In this document: piece after piece, positions 21,074 through 30,641 of the stretch
How the letters are laid out: each line of letters begins with the position of its first letter
Position numbering within the stretch: position 1 is the stretch's first letter
Source of the DNA: Rhynchopus sp. YZ270_cl-10
Lineage: Eukaryota > Euglenozoa > Diplonemea > Diplonemida > Diplonemidae
Assembly (NCBI GenBank): GCA_964035575.1
Contig: OZ037856.1
Location: 372,001 to 436,000 of the forward strand
Length of the DNA: 64,000 nucleotides
Direction of reading: 5' to 3'
Translations under genes and position numbers: made by a program
The notes under the pieces: generated by a model
The model's input: the letters and a program-made list of their open reading frames with translations, nothing else
Database searches by the model: none
What the model was told of the DNA's origin: nothing

Positions 21074-22745
21074 TTCGTTTGGGTTTATTTTGAAAAAACC
21101 TCATTCTTTTTTTGTTTTGAAAAATGATGCCAGCAATAGTAACGAACCCCATAGTTTTTTGTGTTCATAAAAAATAAACATTTTTTTTTTTTCTTTTTTC
21201 TACGATAATAAACGTTTGTTCGGTGATATCACACCGCAGAACTATTGTCAGTTAAATAGCAAATTTCTTTCCTATCATTTTTGTTTCATGCGACGAGGGG
21301 CAGGAAGAATTTCAATTGCCGTTTTTAAATACTACCATACCCCTCTAGGTTCGTTCCTGCTGTAAAAAAAAGAAGGGGAAAAAGCACAAAAAAGTGTTTT
21401 TCTTGTCCTCCACCGGTCTTGTTGTTAACTGTGTCATCATAAAAAGAAAAAGCAATGCAATGAGGGACATTAAACTAAACACTCCTTGGGGTTCCGAACC
21501 TCCCCGCGGAATGTTGCATTTTGGGGGTTGCTTACAAGGAAAACTGTAGGCAAGGAAAACATAAAAAAAAAACGGCTCGATGGCCGCATTTGTGCTGTTC
21601 CTCCTACCCTCCCCCTTCCTGAAAAAGAGATTTTTTTTTTTTTTGTAAAATGAACCTAGCCTCACGGCTTTTGCTCACCATATCAAAAGAAAAAATAAAA
21701 AAAAAAGTGCACGACGGATCGGGCAAAAAAAATAACAATGAAACACAGAAAACAAGCAAGCCCTTATCAAGCGCCCAAATGGGGTTTGCTTTTGTGGGGG
21801 GTGTGGGAGGGGGAAAGAGGGGGGGGATATGAAAGAATGGTGGGAGGGAACTTCGTGGTGTTTATAATGGAGTAGAAAAAGAGAGAGAAAAAAATCCTTC
21901 CCTTGTTTGGAAGGTGAATGCAAAGCACCGTAGAGAGGCAATACATCACAAAGAGAAGGTCACAAAACGTCACTGCCGAAAGAGAAAAAAACAATGGCAA
22001 AAACTGAAAATAAAAAAGAGAGAAAAAAAAAAATGAAAAAAGACAAACGTTGTGTTTTCGGGGAGATTTTTTGGAGGGAAAAGAAGGAAAAAAAAAGATT
22101 GAGAGAAAATTTGAGAAAAGATGAACAAGCCTCACGAGAGGCCACACCTTTTGCTCCTCTCAATTTGCTGTTTCTCTAAAAACAACTTTTTTTGGGGTTA
22201 ATTTTTAAAACTTTGCAGCGTTAAAGAGAAATTGCACGGTATCCTTAAAAAAAGGGAAGCTGCAGAGGAATGGAGTTGTTAACTACATTTCCTGCTGTTT
22301 CCTATTTTTCCTCTTTGGTGTGACAATATCTCTCGGTGGTCAACTTATTTTTTTTTTTGATCAGGGTAATCACATCCACCCGGGAGTCATTAACTAATCT
22401 TTGGTTTAAAATAAAATAAAAAGTGAAAAATGAACGTGCCGCAACGGTACATCCATTTTTGAAAAAAAAATATATAAATAGGGGTGTTCTGTGCTGTGTA
22501 AGACAGACTACCTAAAATTGGAACGGTGCGCGCGTGTGAAGTTGTGTATCAACTCACCACAGGGATATCCACAAAACACAAAAAAAAAAATATAAAGAAA
22601 ACAGCCACTCTGGGCATCACTAAAAGAGAGAAAATGGCGCGCAGCTATTTGAAGAAAAAAAAGAAAAAAACACACCAAGGGTATACAAAGATAACCTGAA
22701 GAACGAAAGATAGCACGAGTTGGAGGGGAGAAGAAAGAACGTTTT

Positions 22746-22938
22746 TTTTGTTTTCGTAACGCCTACCTCTTTAACCTTTTGTTTGCTTGATTGAGCTTAC
22801 CGAATCGCTCAACTGCGATGGGAAAAATCGTGCGTGTTTTGATCTCGTCACTGAAATTCTTTCAGATGAAATTTCGAGATCTGAACCGCTACGATAATTT
22901 GAGAAATCCAGAAAGCTTCAGAGATAATGAAATCCCCA
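22746..22938. repeat. left module, copy 1
   Basis: It starts TTTTGTTTTCGTAACGCC and ends GATAATGAAATCCCCA. It matches 24524-24716 throughout. Confidence 0.9.
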
Positions 22939-24356
22939 GGGTGGGCGCGAAAACATAATCATATAAGGTAATGAAGCTGGTTATCCATGAAATGTTTGAA
23001 TCTAGAGAACCTTGACACATCGAACAGCGTGTCCCGCCGGCCCTAATCCGTATGAGCGCAGTTGGGGGGGGGGACCTCCGTGAGAATGTCCTGCAGAGGA
23101 CTCTTCACTGCTCCGGAGCAGGAAGACGTCCGACAGTACATAGCGAACCTGGAGCCGTGAAGAGATGGATTTCGATAGCCACGTGACCAATATAAACTTG
23201 CGGCACTTCAAGGAACTACTGTGGTCATGGCAAACTCAGCCAGGGCCGCAATCCTGTTCAAGGGTTCGTACATGCCAGCGTCTGCGAACCTCTCAAGACG
23301 TGATATAGACAGAGAGTTGTTCGTTTTCTATGAGACCTGTCCAAAGGCAAGTAAATACGACGCATGCGACAGCTCACCGTAGTCCTTTCACGTATTGGTG
23401 AGCCTCTTTCCAAAGAAGCAGCCACAACCCTGCGCCTCTTCGCCATACCGTTTATCCAAGATCGCAGACAATGCCTATCTAAACCCTCTGGCGATACATT
23501 GCCCTTGCACGTCGTAGATGTGGTCGATCCGCAAACTTGAAGTGACGCATCTCGGGGAGGAGCGCAAGCCTACCGTCAGTAAGCAGCTAGTACACATAGC
23601 CTCGATGCAGCGCACTTCCTGGTAGATCGTGATAAGGACGGCCCGCTCAGTGGTGGCAGCGATGTACAGCACAAATCCCTACAACCGACTGCCACACATT
23701 CCCAAGCTACGGCGGAAAAAGTGCCTGTCTCTTATCCATGCACCCTAGATGAACGCGCCATCTCTACAGCAGCAGCAGCGTCCTACACCTTCAGCGACAT
23801 GTAGAATCGTGCACACGGATCCGCTTCTCTTTGAGACGCTCCGCGCTGAAGACACCCGCAGGGCAGCCAATCGTAGCGAAAACTGCGGTGTGCACCTTCA
23901 GCTCCTCGCAATGACGACCAGCCGTAAACGAGGATGGACAACGCGGTGTACATCGTCACCATGAATACGCCCAGTGTGAACTACCTCTACGGGGCCAAAC
24001 GGAGGTCTCCATCCAGACAGTCTGGCGCCCATCCAGCAGGTCAGCTAGTCAGTGTAGGCCAGGTGAAGAGGAAGACTTCTCCATGGAAGCAAGCGTAGTC
24101 GACAAAGTATATCACGCGCGTTCACTAGCTAGGTCAGCCGAGGAATGGGAGGATCCACGCGAAGACCACTCCGAAGTGCGGGAGGGAATGTGCGGTACCG
24201 TGATGGCAGATAAGGAGAGGGCAGACACCACGAAATTACCCGGGAAGGATGTGCCCGTCAACGAAGGCAACGCAGGCGTATCTGCACCACGAGAGTGCAG
24301 CGAAGAGAAACGTGAACCATGATACCGTAGAGAGTTACTCAGGTGTGGGTGGGCGG

Positions 24357-24527
24357 GAGAAATTTTTAAATGTCATGGTCACGTTTTGCATAACATTGTA
24401 ATCATATCACATGATTTGTGAGTCGGTTGCAGAAATCATCTCTCATGATTTCTGAATCGGTTGCAGAGTTGGCTAGCCGAAAACAAAAAGGCTGATATTT
24501 GGTTACACAAAATATAATCCTTCTTTT
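24357..24527. repeat. right module, copy 1
   Basis: It starts GAGAAATTTTTAAATGTC and ends AATATAATCCTTCTTTT. It matches 27739-27909 throughout. The left module of element B follows at once. Confidence 0.9.
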
Positions 24528-24716
24528 GTTTTCGTAACGCCTACCTCTTTAACCTTTTGTTTGCTTGATTGAGCTTACCGAATCGCTCAACTGCGATGGG
24601 AAAAATCGTGCGTGTTTTGATCTCGTCACTGAAATTCTTTCAGATGAAATTTCGAGATCTGAACCGCTACGATAATTTGAGAAATCCAGAAAGCTTCAGA
24701 GATAATGAAATCCCCA
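24524..24716. repeat. left module, copy 2
   Basis: It matches 22746-22938. Its first four T are shared with the end of the right module copy 1, so the two elements abut without spacer. Confidence 0.9.
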
Positions 24717-24879
24717 ACGCAGATCTCTGGCTTTCATATCCCAACGCAGGTGAGGAGTTCATCGGAAGGACGAGAACGACGGAGCAATGATGTCAGGGAG
24801 TCAGAAGAAGCAGCGGTATACGAGGGAGAAATCCGCACGGCAAGGGTCCGCGGCGTCCGTAACATAGGTATCCAGCGTG

Positions 24880-25250
24880 TCGCACACGGACTCACGCAGC
24901 AGGTCTGTATCGTGCCATACGCATAAAAACACACACTCACAGGAGGCTACCACCGCCGTCGCGCACACTGAGAAGCATCGTTGAACCACGAATCCTCTGC
25001 TAGCAGACTTCTTGTTCGTCACGCAGAAGGCGATCGGCATAGAAGGAACCTTGCCCAGCGTCAGGTTCATGAAGTGCCTTCACCGGCCCGCCCACAAGCG
25101 ACCACAACCTCATTGCCGTTGTCAGACCGGAAAGTACGGAAGACTAAGCGGCGCCTCGCAATCCCACACACAGACACGACATCGGCACGGAGCCTCAACT
25201 AAGCGGCAAAAACACGGAGGCTCCTACCACATCGCCGCAATGTCCGTGCT
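24880..25250. repeat. internal duplication in element B, copy 1
   Basis: Shared stretches with copy 2 include CAGCGTCAGGTTCATGAAGTG against CAGCATCAGGTTCATGCAGTG, ACAAGCGACCACA, and GCACGGAGCCTCAACT against GCACGTAGCCTCAACT. On the minus strand both encode RLWSLV..PV.ALHEPDAGQ. Confidence 0.6.
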
Positions 25251-25761
25251 GCCACCATACACAAGCAGGATCGCTCTGGCGTCCAGGCGCGGCACTGAGC
25301 CACGCCGAAGCGTCGCAAGACATACCGGAAAGGCGAACTGGCAGGGGCAGGAACAGCAACATATCATAGACACCCAACACCAGGTAGACAGCCCCCAAGA
25401 AGGAGGAGCATCCTGTCACAAGAACCCAGAGAACTCAGACTTGGACAGAGTTCATAGCACACACAGGCAGCTCGGCGAATAGAGAGAAATTCTTCTGAAT
25501 CTCAAGCCACCCAGACACTCTTGGCTCGGCGAGGGTTCTACTCGCACAGATGGAAAAACAACTATGTGGAAGTTAAATACTCAAATAACCAAGACTCTCT
25601 TGGTTCGGACAGGGTCACACACCAACAGTCAGTCGGACGAACTGAGAGGAAGAATCCGAAGATACTACACGACTCACAAACCATTCGGAAAACACTGCGT
25701 GGCTCAGATCAATGAAACGTGAAATGCAAAGAACTAGCGGCAGTGTGTCATTAAAGATCAT

Positions 25762-25795
25762 AAGATGGACGCAAGCCTCACACGCCTAGCCACCT
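25762..25795 (-). repeat. family I hairpin repeat within element B
   Basis: AAGATGGACGCAAGCCTCAC followed by ACGCCTAGCCACCT keeps the family I plan with changed stem bases. Confidence 0.5.
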
Positions 25796-25923
25796 ACGAC
25801 ACAAGAGATCACACAACACTTAGACTCCTCAGACCCGACAGACGCAAAGGGGTACCGGAGAGAACGAGGCGAACAAGACGAGGCATAGTGGGAAGAGGAA
25901 TAGATTGAAGACACCATCACAAA

Positions 25924-26589
25924 TCAAGCAGATCCTATTACACACGAACTCACGTAGCGGTATGCGTCGAGCCACACACAGGGAACATCGTACGCATAGT
26001 CGGCTATCACTGCCATCGCCACACTGAGAGGCGTCGTTGAAACCACCACCTGCTTCGCAGACAAGTACGGCCCGTAGAAGATGCACGGCACAGAAGGATC
26101 CTGCCCAGCATCAGGTTCATGCAGTGCCCTCACCGGCTCACTCACAAGCGACCACAGCCTCGTCAACCCGGAAACTGCGGAAGTCCAAGCGGCCATAATC
26201 CCGAACACAGACACACCACCGGCACGTAGCCTCAACTGAGCGTCGTGTCCGTACATCCACTGCGTAAGGTGCCTGGCCTCGTACCGGTCGATGCCTCCAT
26301 ACATCACTCTTGGCTGACGCAGAAAGATCCCAGCGGCACTACAGCACCTACAGCATCGCACTGGTGCTCGTCGCACGGGTGCACAGCACAGATGGAGCCG
26401 TACTTGGGGAAGGCGCACTCGGGGCAGCAGACGCATGCGTGTTGGGTACAGCAGGGGCAGACGTCGTATTCCGTAGCCGGGTCGCGGGTGGTAGCGCAGC
26501 AGGATCCTCCACGTGCGTGGGTACGAAGATGCGCTGTTCCAGCCAAGGTATCGCACACCACATAGACACCTCAGACCCGACAGATGCAA
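25924..26589 (-). pseudogene. unrecognised protein-like frame in element B
   Basis: The minus-strand frame is open for 221 codons. The part about 25930-26262 is paralogous to the decayed copy at 24880-25250, and the amino-acid motif RLWSLV..PV.ALHEPDAGQ is kept in both, which hints at former coding use. The upstream half (26304-26561) is Cys- and His-rich in a different frame and looks like a zinc-binding segment. No family can be named and I see no splice or start signals. It is most likely a decayed gene of the element. Confidence 0.3.
25930..26262. repeat. internal duplication in element B, copy 2
   Basis: Imperfect direct copy of 24880-25250 with scattered substitutions and indels. Confidence 0.6.
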
Positions 26590-26855
26590 CAGAGACAGGA
26601 AAGAACTCGGCGAACAAGACAGGCAAGGGAAGAAGAGGACTGAAGGTAGAAGACATACTCATGACCACACACCCAGACGACCAAGAACCGCAAGGGGGAC
26701 AGGCAGACCTGATCACCACGGTAGGAAAGGGTATACGACACACACAGAGGATAGAGGTACCACGGGCAGGACCGACCACACGGACAGAGTACAGAACGCA
26801 TCGGCGCATGGTCAAGGACCGGCCCCCGAGAAACACACAGATCTTCAACGTTACA

Positions 26856-27060
26856 CCTATGGATAGGCGGCGGGACTTATTTATACCAACGCTACACCTA
26901 TGGATAGGCGGCGGGACTTATTTATACCAACGCTACACCTATGGATAGGCGGCGGGAATTATTTATACCAACGCTACACCTATGGATAGGCGGCGGGACT
27001 TATTTATACCAACGCTACACCTATGGATAGGCGGCGGGAATTATTTATACCAACGCTACC
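26856..27060. repeat. 41-bp tandem repeat, five copies
   Basis: Units start CCTATGGATAGGCGGCGGGA at 26856, 26897, 26938, 26979 and 27020. Each contains TTATTTATACC, a TATA-like string. Copies alternate between GGGACTTATT and GGGAATTATT, so homogenisation is recent. Confidence 0.9.
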
Positions 27061-27341
27061 CGATACACACCACGTAACTAAGAGTAGGTACTCGAGAACT
27101 AAGCAGGCAGACAGACGCGCAAGGAAGAGCCCACCGGCAGGGAACAGTAGGTACTCGATGAAGCACTCATGAAAGGAAGGAGCTCGAGTACCCATATCTA
27201 TTTACCAGATGAGAGATACATACCACAGACACCTCAGACACAACAATTACGGAGAAGATGAGGCAAGCAAGACGACATAGAAGAGGAGGAGACGGGAGAC
27301 ACACAACACAGGGCACATAGAATCAGTCTGCAGAGGTTAAC

Positions 27342-27375
27342 AAGATAAACACAAGCCACACGTGTGTAGGCACCA
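27342..27375 (-). repeat. family I hairpin repeat within element B
   Basis: AAGATAAACACAAGCCACAC followed by GTGTGTAGGCACC; GTGT/ACAC pairing replaces the usual CTAAGC/GCTTAG. Confidence 0.4.
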
Positions 27376-27738
27376 CCACAGCAAAGAAACACACAACACA
27401 CAAAAACCCGTCACAGCCAGAAGAAGTCGTAGCACCCATGTCAAGGCACTCGTGAACCGCACCTGCGGTCAGAAAAACTGTTAGGAACCGTCTGATAAGG
27501 AAGACACCCATCAGGCAGCACACGTGCCATGACTCGGCAATAGAACCCCAATCACACAGATAACTCAAACCAGAACACGCGCAGCAGACACCGGAGGAAC
27601 AAAGCGAAGAGGATGGGGTGGGAGACGCCCAACCGCGAAATGGGAGGGGGGAGGCTTTCTTTCTTTCCTTGAGGAAGAGGGGAGGGGGGGTTGACTAGTC
27701 TCTACCACCTAGGCAAACCGTAGGATATACAAAACAGT

Positions 27739-27909
27739 GAGAAATTTTTAAATGTCATGGTCACGTTTTGCATAACATTGTAATCATATCACATGATTTG
27801 TGAGTCGGTTGCAGAAATCATCTCTCATGATTTCTGAATCGGTTGCAGAGTTGGCTAGCCGAAAACAAAAAGGCTGATATTTGGTTACACAAAATATAAT
27901 CCTTCTTTT
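27739..27909. repeat. right module, copy 2
   Basis: It matches 24357-24527 and is followed by a long T-run. Confidence 0.9.
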
Positions 27910-29300
27910 TTTTTTTTTGTTTTTTGTTGTTGAACCTGGATCAGTCGTTTCTGGGTGGGGGGGAAGGGTAGATCAACAAGATCAAATAACTCGTCTCTGG
28001 GAGTGCAGGGTGGATTGGGTTGGGTAGTGGTAGCCATATAAAATTTTTCCAAAAAAAGGGGAATCTTGTGTAGAAAAGACACAAGATAAAAAAAAAAATA
28101 TCAGAAAATACACTGATGTAAGGAGGGGGGGGGTAAAAAAAAGCAGCATTCCTTAGCGTAACAGGGAAGGTTGTTTTTGGTTTTTTTTTTTTCTCCCTCT
28201 CAATTTTTTTTTTTTCGTTCAGCTTCTTATTTTATTTTTTTTTTTTTTCGATTCTCTAAAATTCGAATCCATTCTGGAAACATATCAGGAGAAAAAAAAA
28301 AAAAGAAAGAAAAAAAAGAGAGAAAAGAGAGAGAAAGGGGGCGTAGTGGAGCTGTTGCGTTGTACGCAGGTCTTCACTGTAGTTTTCTTCTACCCTGTTA
28401 CGAAACGCTTGGAAATTCAATGTCAGCAAAAATCGAGGAGAATTAGGGAGGGTAACATAGCCCTTTGCTTAAACCTCACAGGACAATGTTTTGCATCTAA
28501 AAAAAAAAAAAAACAAAAAAAACATAGTTTTGAAAACTTAATTGCAACAAAGGGACACCCCAAAAGATGCTCACTTTGACAATAAGTTTTTATTTCTGCT
28601 TCGAAGAAAAAAAAAAATACAAACAAACAAACAAACCAAAGAAAAACTTGTGAAAGATGAATGCGCACCACCGAGCACACAATCTTTAGAGAAAGAAAAA
28701 AAAATGGATTTTTTTTACCTAATGGGTGCACAACAAAAACTGGATTTATATTTTTTTTTTAAATTCTAAACAGACTCAAAACTTACGAGGGGGGGGATTG
28801 GGGGGGAAACTCTTCTTCTGAAAGATGAATGAGCCTCGTGGGCACATTTAAAAGGTGAGGGTTGATAACGTGCAGTTAGACACGTTTTTAGAAATCAACT
28901 TCTGCCTCCCCTGCCCACTAAAAAGATAAAAATAAAAATAAAAAATAAAAAAACCACACACTCTTCTTTCGTTCACTACTAATGTTTGAAACCGGACCCA
29001 GACCGATAAAAAAAAAGCTGAACTAATATGTTGTGTAAAGGGGATGGAAAGGATACTCTTTTTTTTTTTCGTTTTCCGGTGTTTTTTTTTTTTTTTTTTG
29101 TTTTGTTCAAAATATCATGTGTTTCCACACGTTTTCTGTCCCCCTCCGCATTTTTTTCTTCATTTGTTTGTTTCTTGTACAGTGTGTAGTAAGCGTTTGA
29201 GGGGGGGGGGGGAAATGCCATTACCTTCCCAATGATCTAAGAATAGCCAAATTCGGGAATCGGGCTTATTATTCCATTATTTTTTTTTGAAAAAAAAATG

Positions 29301-29337
29301 TTGGAATAGTGTAGTGGCCACCTGTGCAAGCTCCACT
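29301..29337 (-). repeat. family V structured repeat, short form
   Basis: TTGGAATAGTGTAGTGGCCA followed by CCTGTGCAAGCTCCACT keeps both ends of the family with a shorter centre. Confidence 0.5.
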
Positions 29338-29604
29338 GTATTTTTTTTTAAATAACAAGGCTCTTTTTTGTCGTACTTGATGCAAGAAAGTGCAGAAATG
29401 GTGCTCCAGGGGGGGCTGATATTGACAGGTCGCTGACTCATTTCCTATAGCACCAAGAAAGGAGAAAAAGAAAGAAAAAAAGCCTGTGATTTTCCTCCCT
29501 TTTGAAAAAGAAAAAGAAAAAGAACGCAACGAGAGCAGGCACTAACAACCATATGGGAATGTCATACCCGCAGATTTCGGAGATTTAAAAAAAAAAAAAA
29601 ATAC

Positions 29605-29635
29605 AAAATGAACCTAAGACTCGTGTTTAGTCACC
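29605..29635 (-). repeat. family I hairpin repeat
   Basis: AAAATGAACCTAAGACTCGT followed by GTTTAGTCACC; CTAAG and the 3' side still pair around a short loop. Confidence 0.55.
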
Positions 29636-29649
29636 ACAAAAATAAAAGT

Positions 29650-29678
29650 AGTGCAAACGCCTCTGGGACGCAGGCACT
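29650..29678 (-). repeat. family III hairpin repeat
   Basis: AGTGC and GCACT flank AAACGCCTCTGGGACGCAG, the same as at 7477. Confidence 0.65.
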
Positions 29679-29783
29679 GACACTCCGCGGGGAATAAAAA
29701 GAATGGAAAAATGGCAGATAATTGAGGAGTTTGGGAGGGGGGGAGATGTGCAAGCTGGGAATCATAAAAAAAGAGAAGTTGAA

Positions 29784-29824
29784 AGTGCAAACGCCTCACC
29801 GTTTCATCGGCGGATGCAGGCACT
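29784..29824 (-). repeat. family III hairpin repeat, long form
   Basis: AGTGC pairs with GCACT; between them is an extra CCG...CGG hairpin, as in the copy at 58441. Confidence 0.65.
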
Positions 29825-30324
29825 GTCCATAAAAAATAATAAAAAAAAAGGCATGAGGGAGGGTTGTGTTACAACCCATGAGATTGGTAGAAAACCTAGC
29901 AGGGGGGAAGAGGAGGGAATGAGTCAGGGGAATTTGAATGGGAGTTTTATGAACTTTTTTGTTTTGTTTTTTTTTGCTACTTTTTTTCTTGGAATTTTTG
30001 TTTTGCGGGGTGAGTCAGAGGGGTTTGGAATAGATGAGATGTGAAGGGAAATAGGGATAATCGTGCACGATTGTTGTGCACGAGAGATTTTTTTTTTTTT
30101 GTATTTTTTGTTTGTTTCCTCCCCCCCAATGAAAATGTACAATCGTTTCACGATGCAAAAAAAATAACCTTTTTTTGCGTATCGTGGTTTTTCTCCGTCT
30201 TCCCCCAAACGTTATATAAAAGGACCCATAAGAATCGCACAACAAGAAGGCGCTAGGGTGGTATAAACAAATAAAGTAAAGGAAAACTTTTGAAAGGGAA
30301 AAAAAAAATAGAGAAAAAAATTGT

Positions 30325-30360
30325 CAGATGATTCTAAGCCTAGAAGTACTTAGTCACCTT
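30325..30360 (-). repeat. family I hairpin repeat
   Basis: CTAAG and CTTAG pair around CCTAGAAGTA, with the usual AGTCACCTT end. Confidence 0.6.
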
Positions 30361-30641
30361 TTTGTAAAGGCAAGCATCTTCTTCTTCTTTTTTTCAATAG
30401 CGTCTCCCTTCTCTCCTTTGAACATAATATTATAAGATAATAATCACATACGGACACGCGTATCATGCTGGTTTTGTTTTTGTGTGTTTTTTTTGTCGAT
30501 TTTTTTTTTTTTTTTTTTTGTTCATTTTTCAGGTTTTGTTTTATTCACTTTTTCAGGTACATCGTTCTTCGTTGGGTTATTTTAAAAAAAAAAAACTATT
30601 TTATCTGCCTTCCTAAGGGAATTCTAGGCATTTTTCTGTGT

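Larger units (their letters stand above)
14103..22745. other. gene desert with hairpin repeats and one TIR element
   Basis: No coding region is supported in these 8.6 kb. The sequence is mostly A- and T-runs carrying hairpin repeats: VII at 14321 and 19166, II at 15854 and 17952, I at 18906, V at 20737 and 21021, and diverged copies near 16094, 16188, 21643, 22120 and 22427. A 639-bp TIR element lies at 19510-20148. Palindromes of GGACGAACTTCGTCC lie at 14220-14297. Confidence 0.6.
22746..24527. mobile_element. composite element A (identical ends, private centre)
   Basis: Element A begins with a 193-bp left module (22746-22938) and ends with a 171-bp right module (24357-24527). Both modules recur, with no difference that I can see, as the ends of element B. 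The centre (22939-24356, about 1.4 kb) is GC-richer than the surroundings, has no long open frame and does not resemble the centre of B. The left module holds the palindrome TTGAGC...GCTCAA. The right module holds two direct TCGGTTGCAGA units and two ATCATGATTT-like inverted units. No terminal inverted repeat is seen. Class is unknown. Confidence 0.75.
24528..27909. mobile_element. composite element B (same ends as A, larger centre)
   Basis: The element is 3382 bp with the same end modules as A. The 3.0-kb centre (24717-27738) contains an imperfect internal duplication (about 24880-25250 against 25930-26262), a 41-bp repeat in five copies (26856-27060), and family I hairpins at 25762 and 27342. 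On the minus strand the 25924-26589 stretch has an open frame of 221 codons (HLTQWMYGHDAQLRLR, PVRALHEPDAGQ). Another frame at 26304-26561 is cysteine-rich (CPCCTQHACVCCPECAFP). I do not recognise either as a known family, and the whole looks decayed. Confidence 0.7.
27910..30641. other. spacer downstream of the five-RRM gene
   Basis: No gene is seen. A- and T-runs carry hairpins of family II (near 28655 and 28819), V (29301-29337), I (29605-29635 and 30325-30360) and III (29650-29678 and 29784-29824). Confidence 0.5.

Noticed and set aside
10137-22179. Many short open frames rich in Phe, Lys and Leu
   Set aside because: They come from A- and T-runs in spacers and have no conserved motif.
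22746-24527. Helitron
   Set aside because: No clear TC start or CTRR end with a nearby hairpin, and no Rep or helicase sequence in either centre.
22746-27909. LTR retroelement or CRISPR-like array
   Set aside because: The direct repeats (193 and 171 bp) are not at both ends of one unit, there is no polymerase or capsid-like sequence, and the repeats do not space uniform short spacers.
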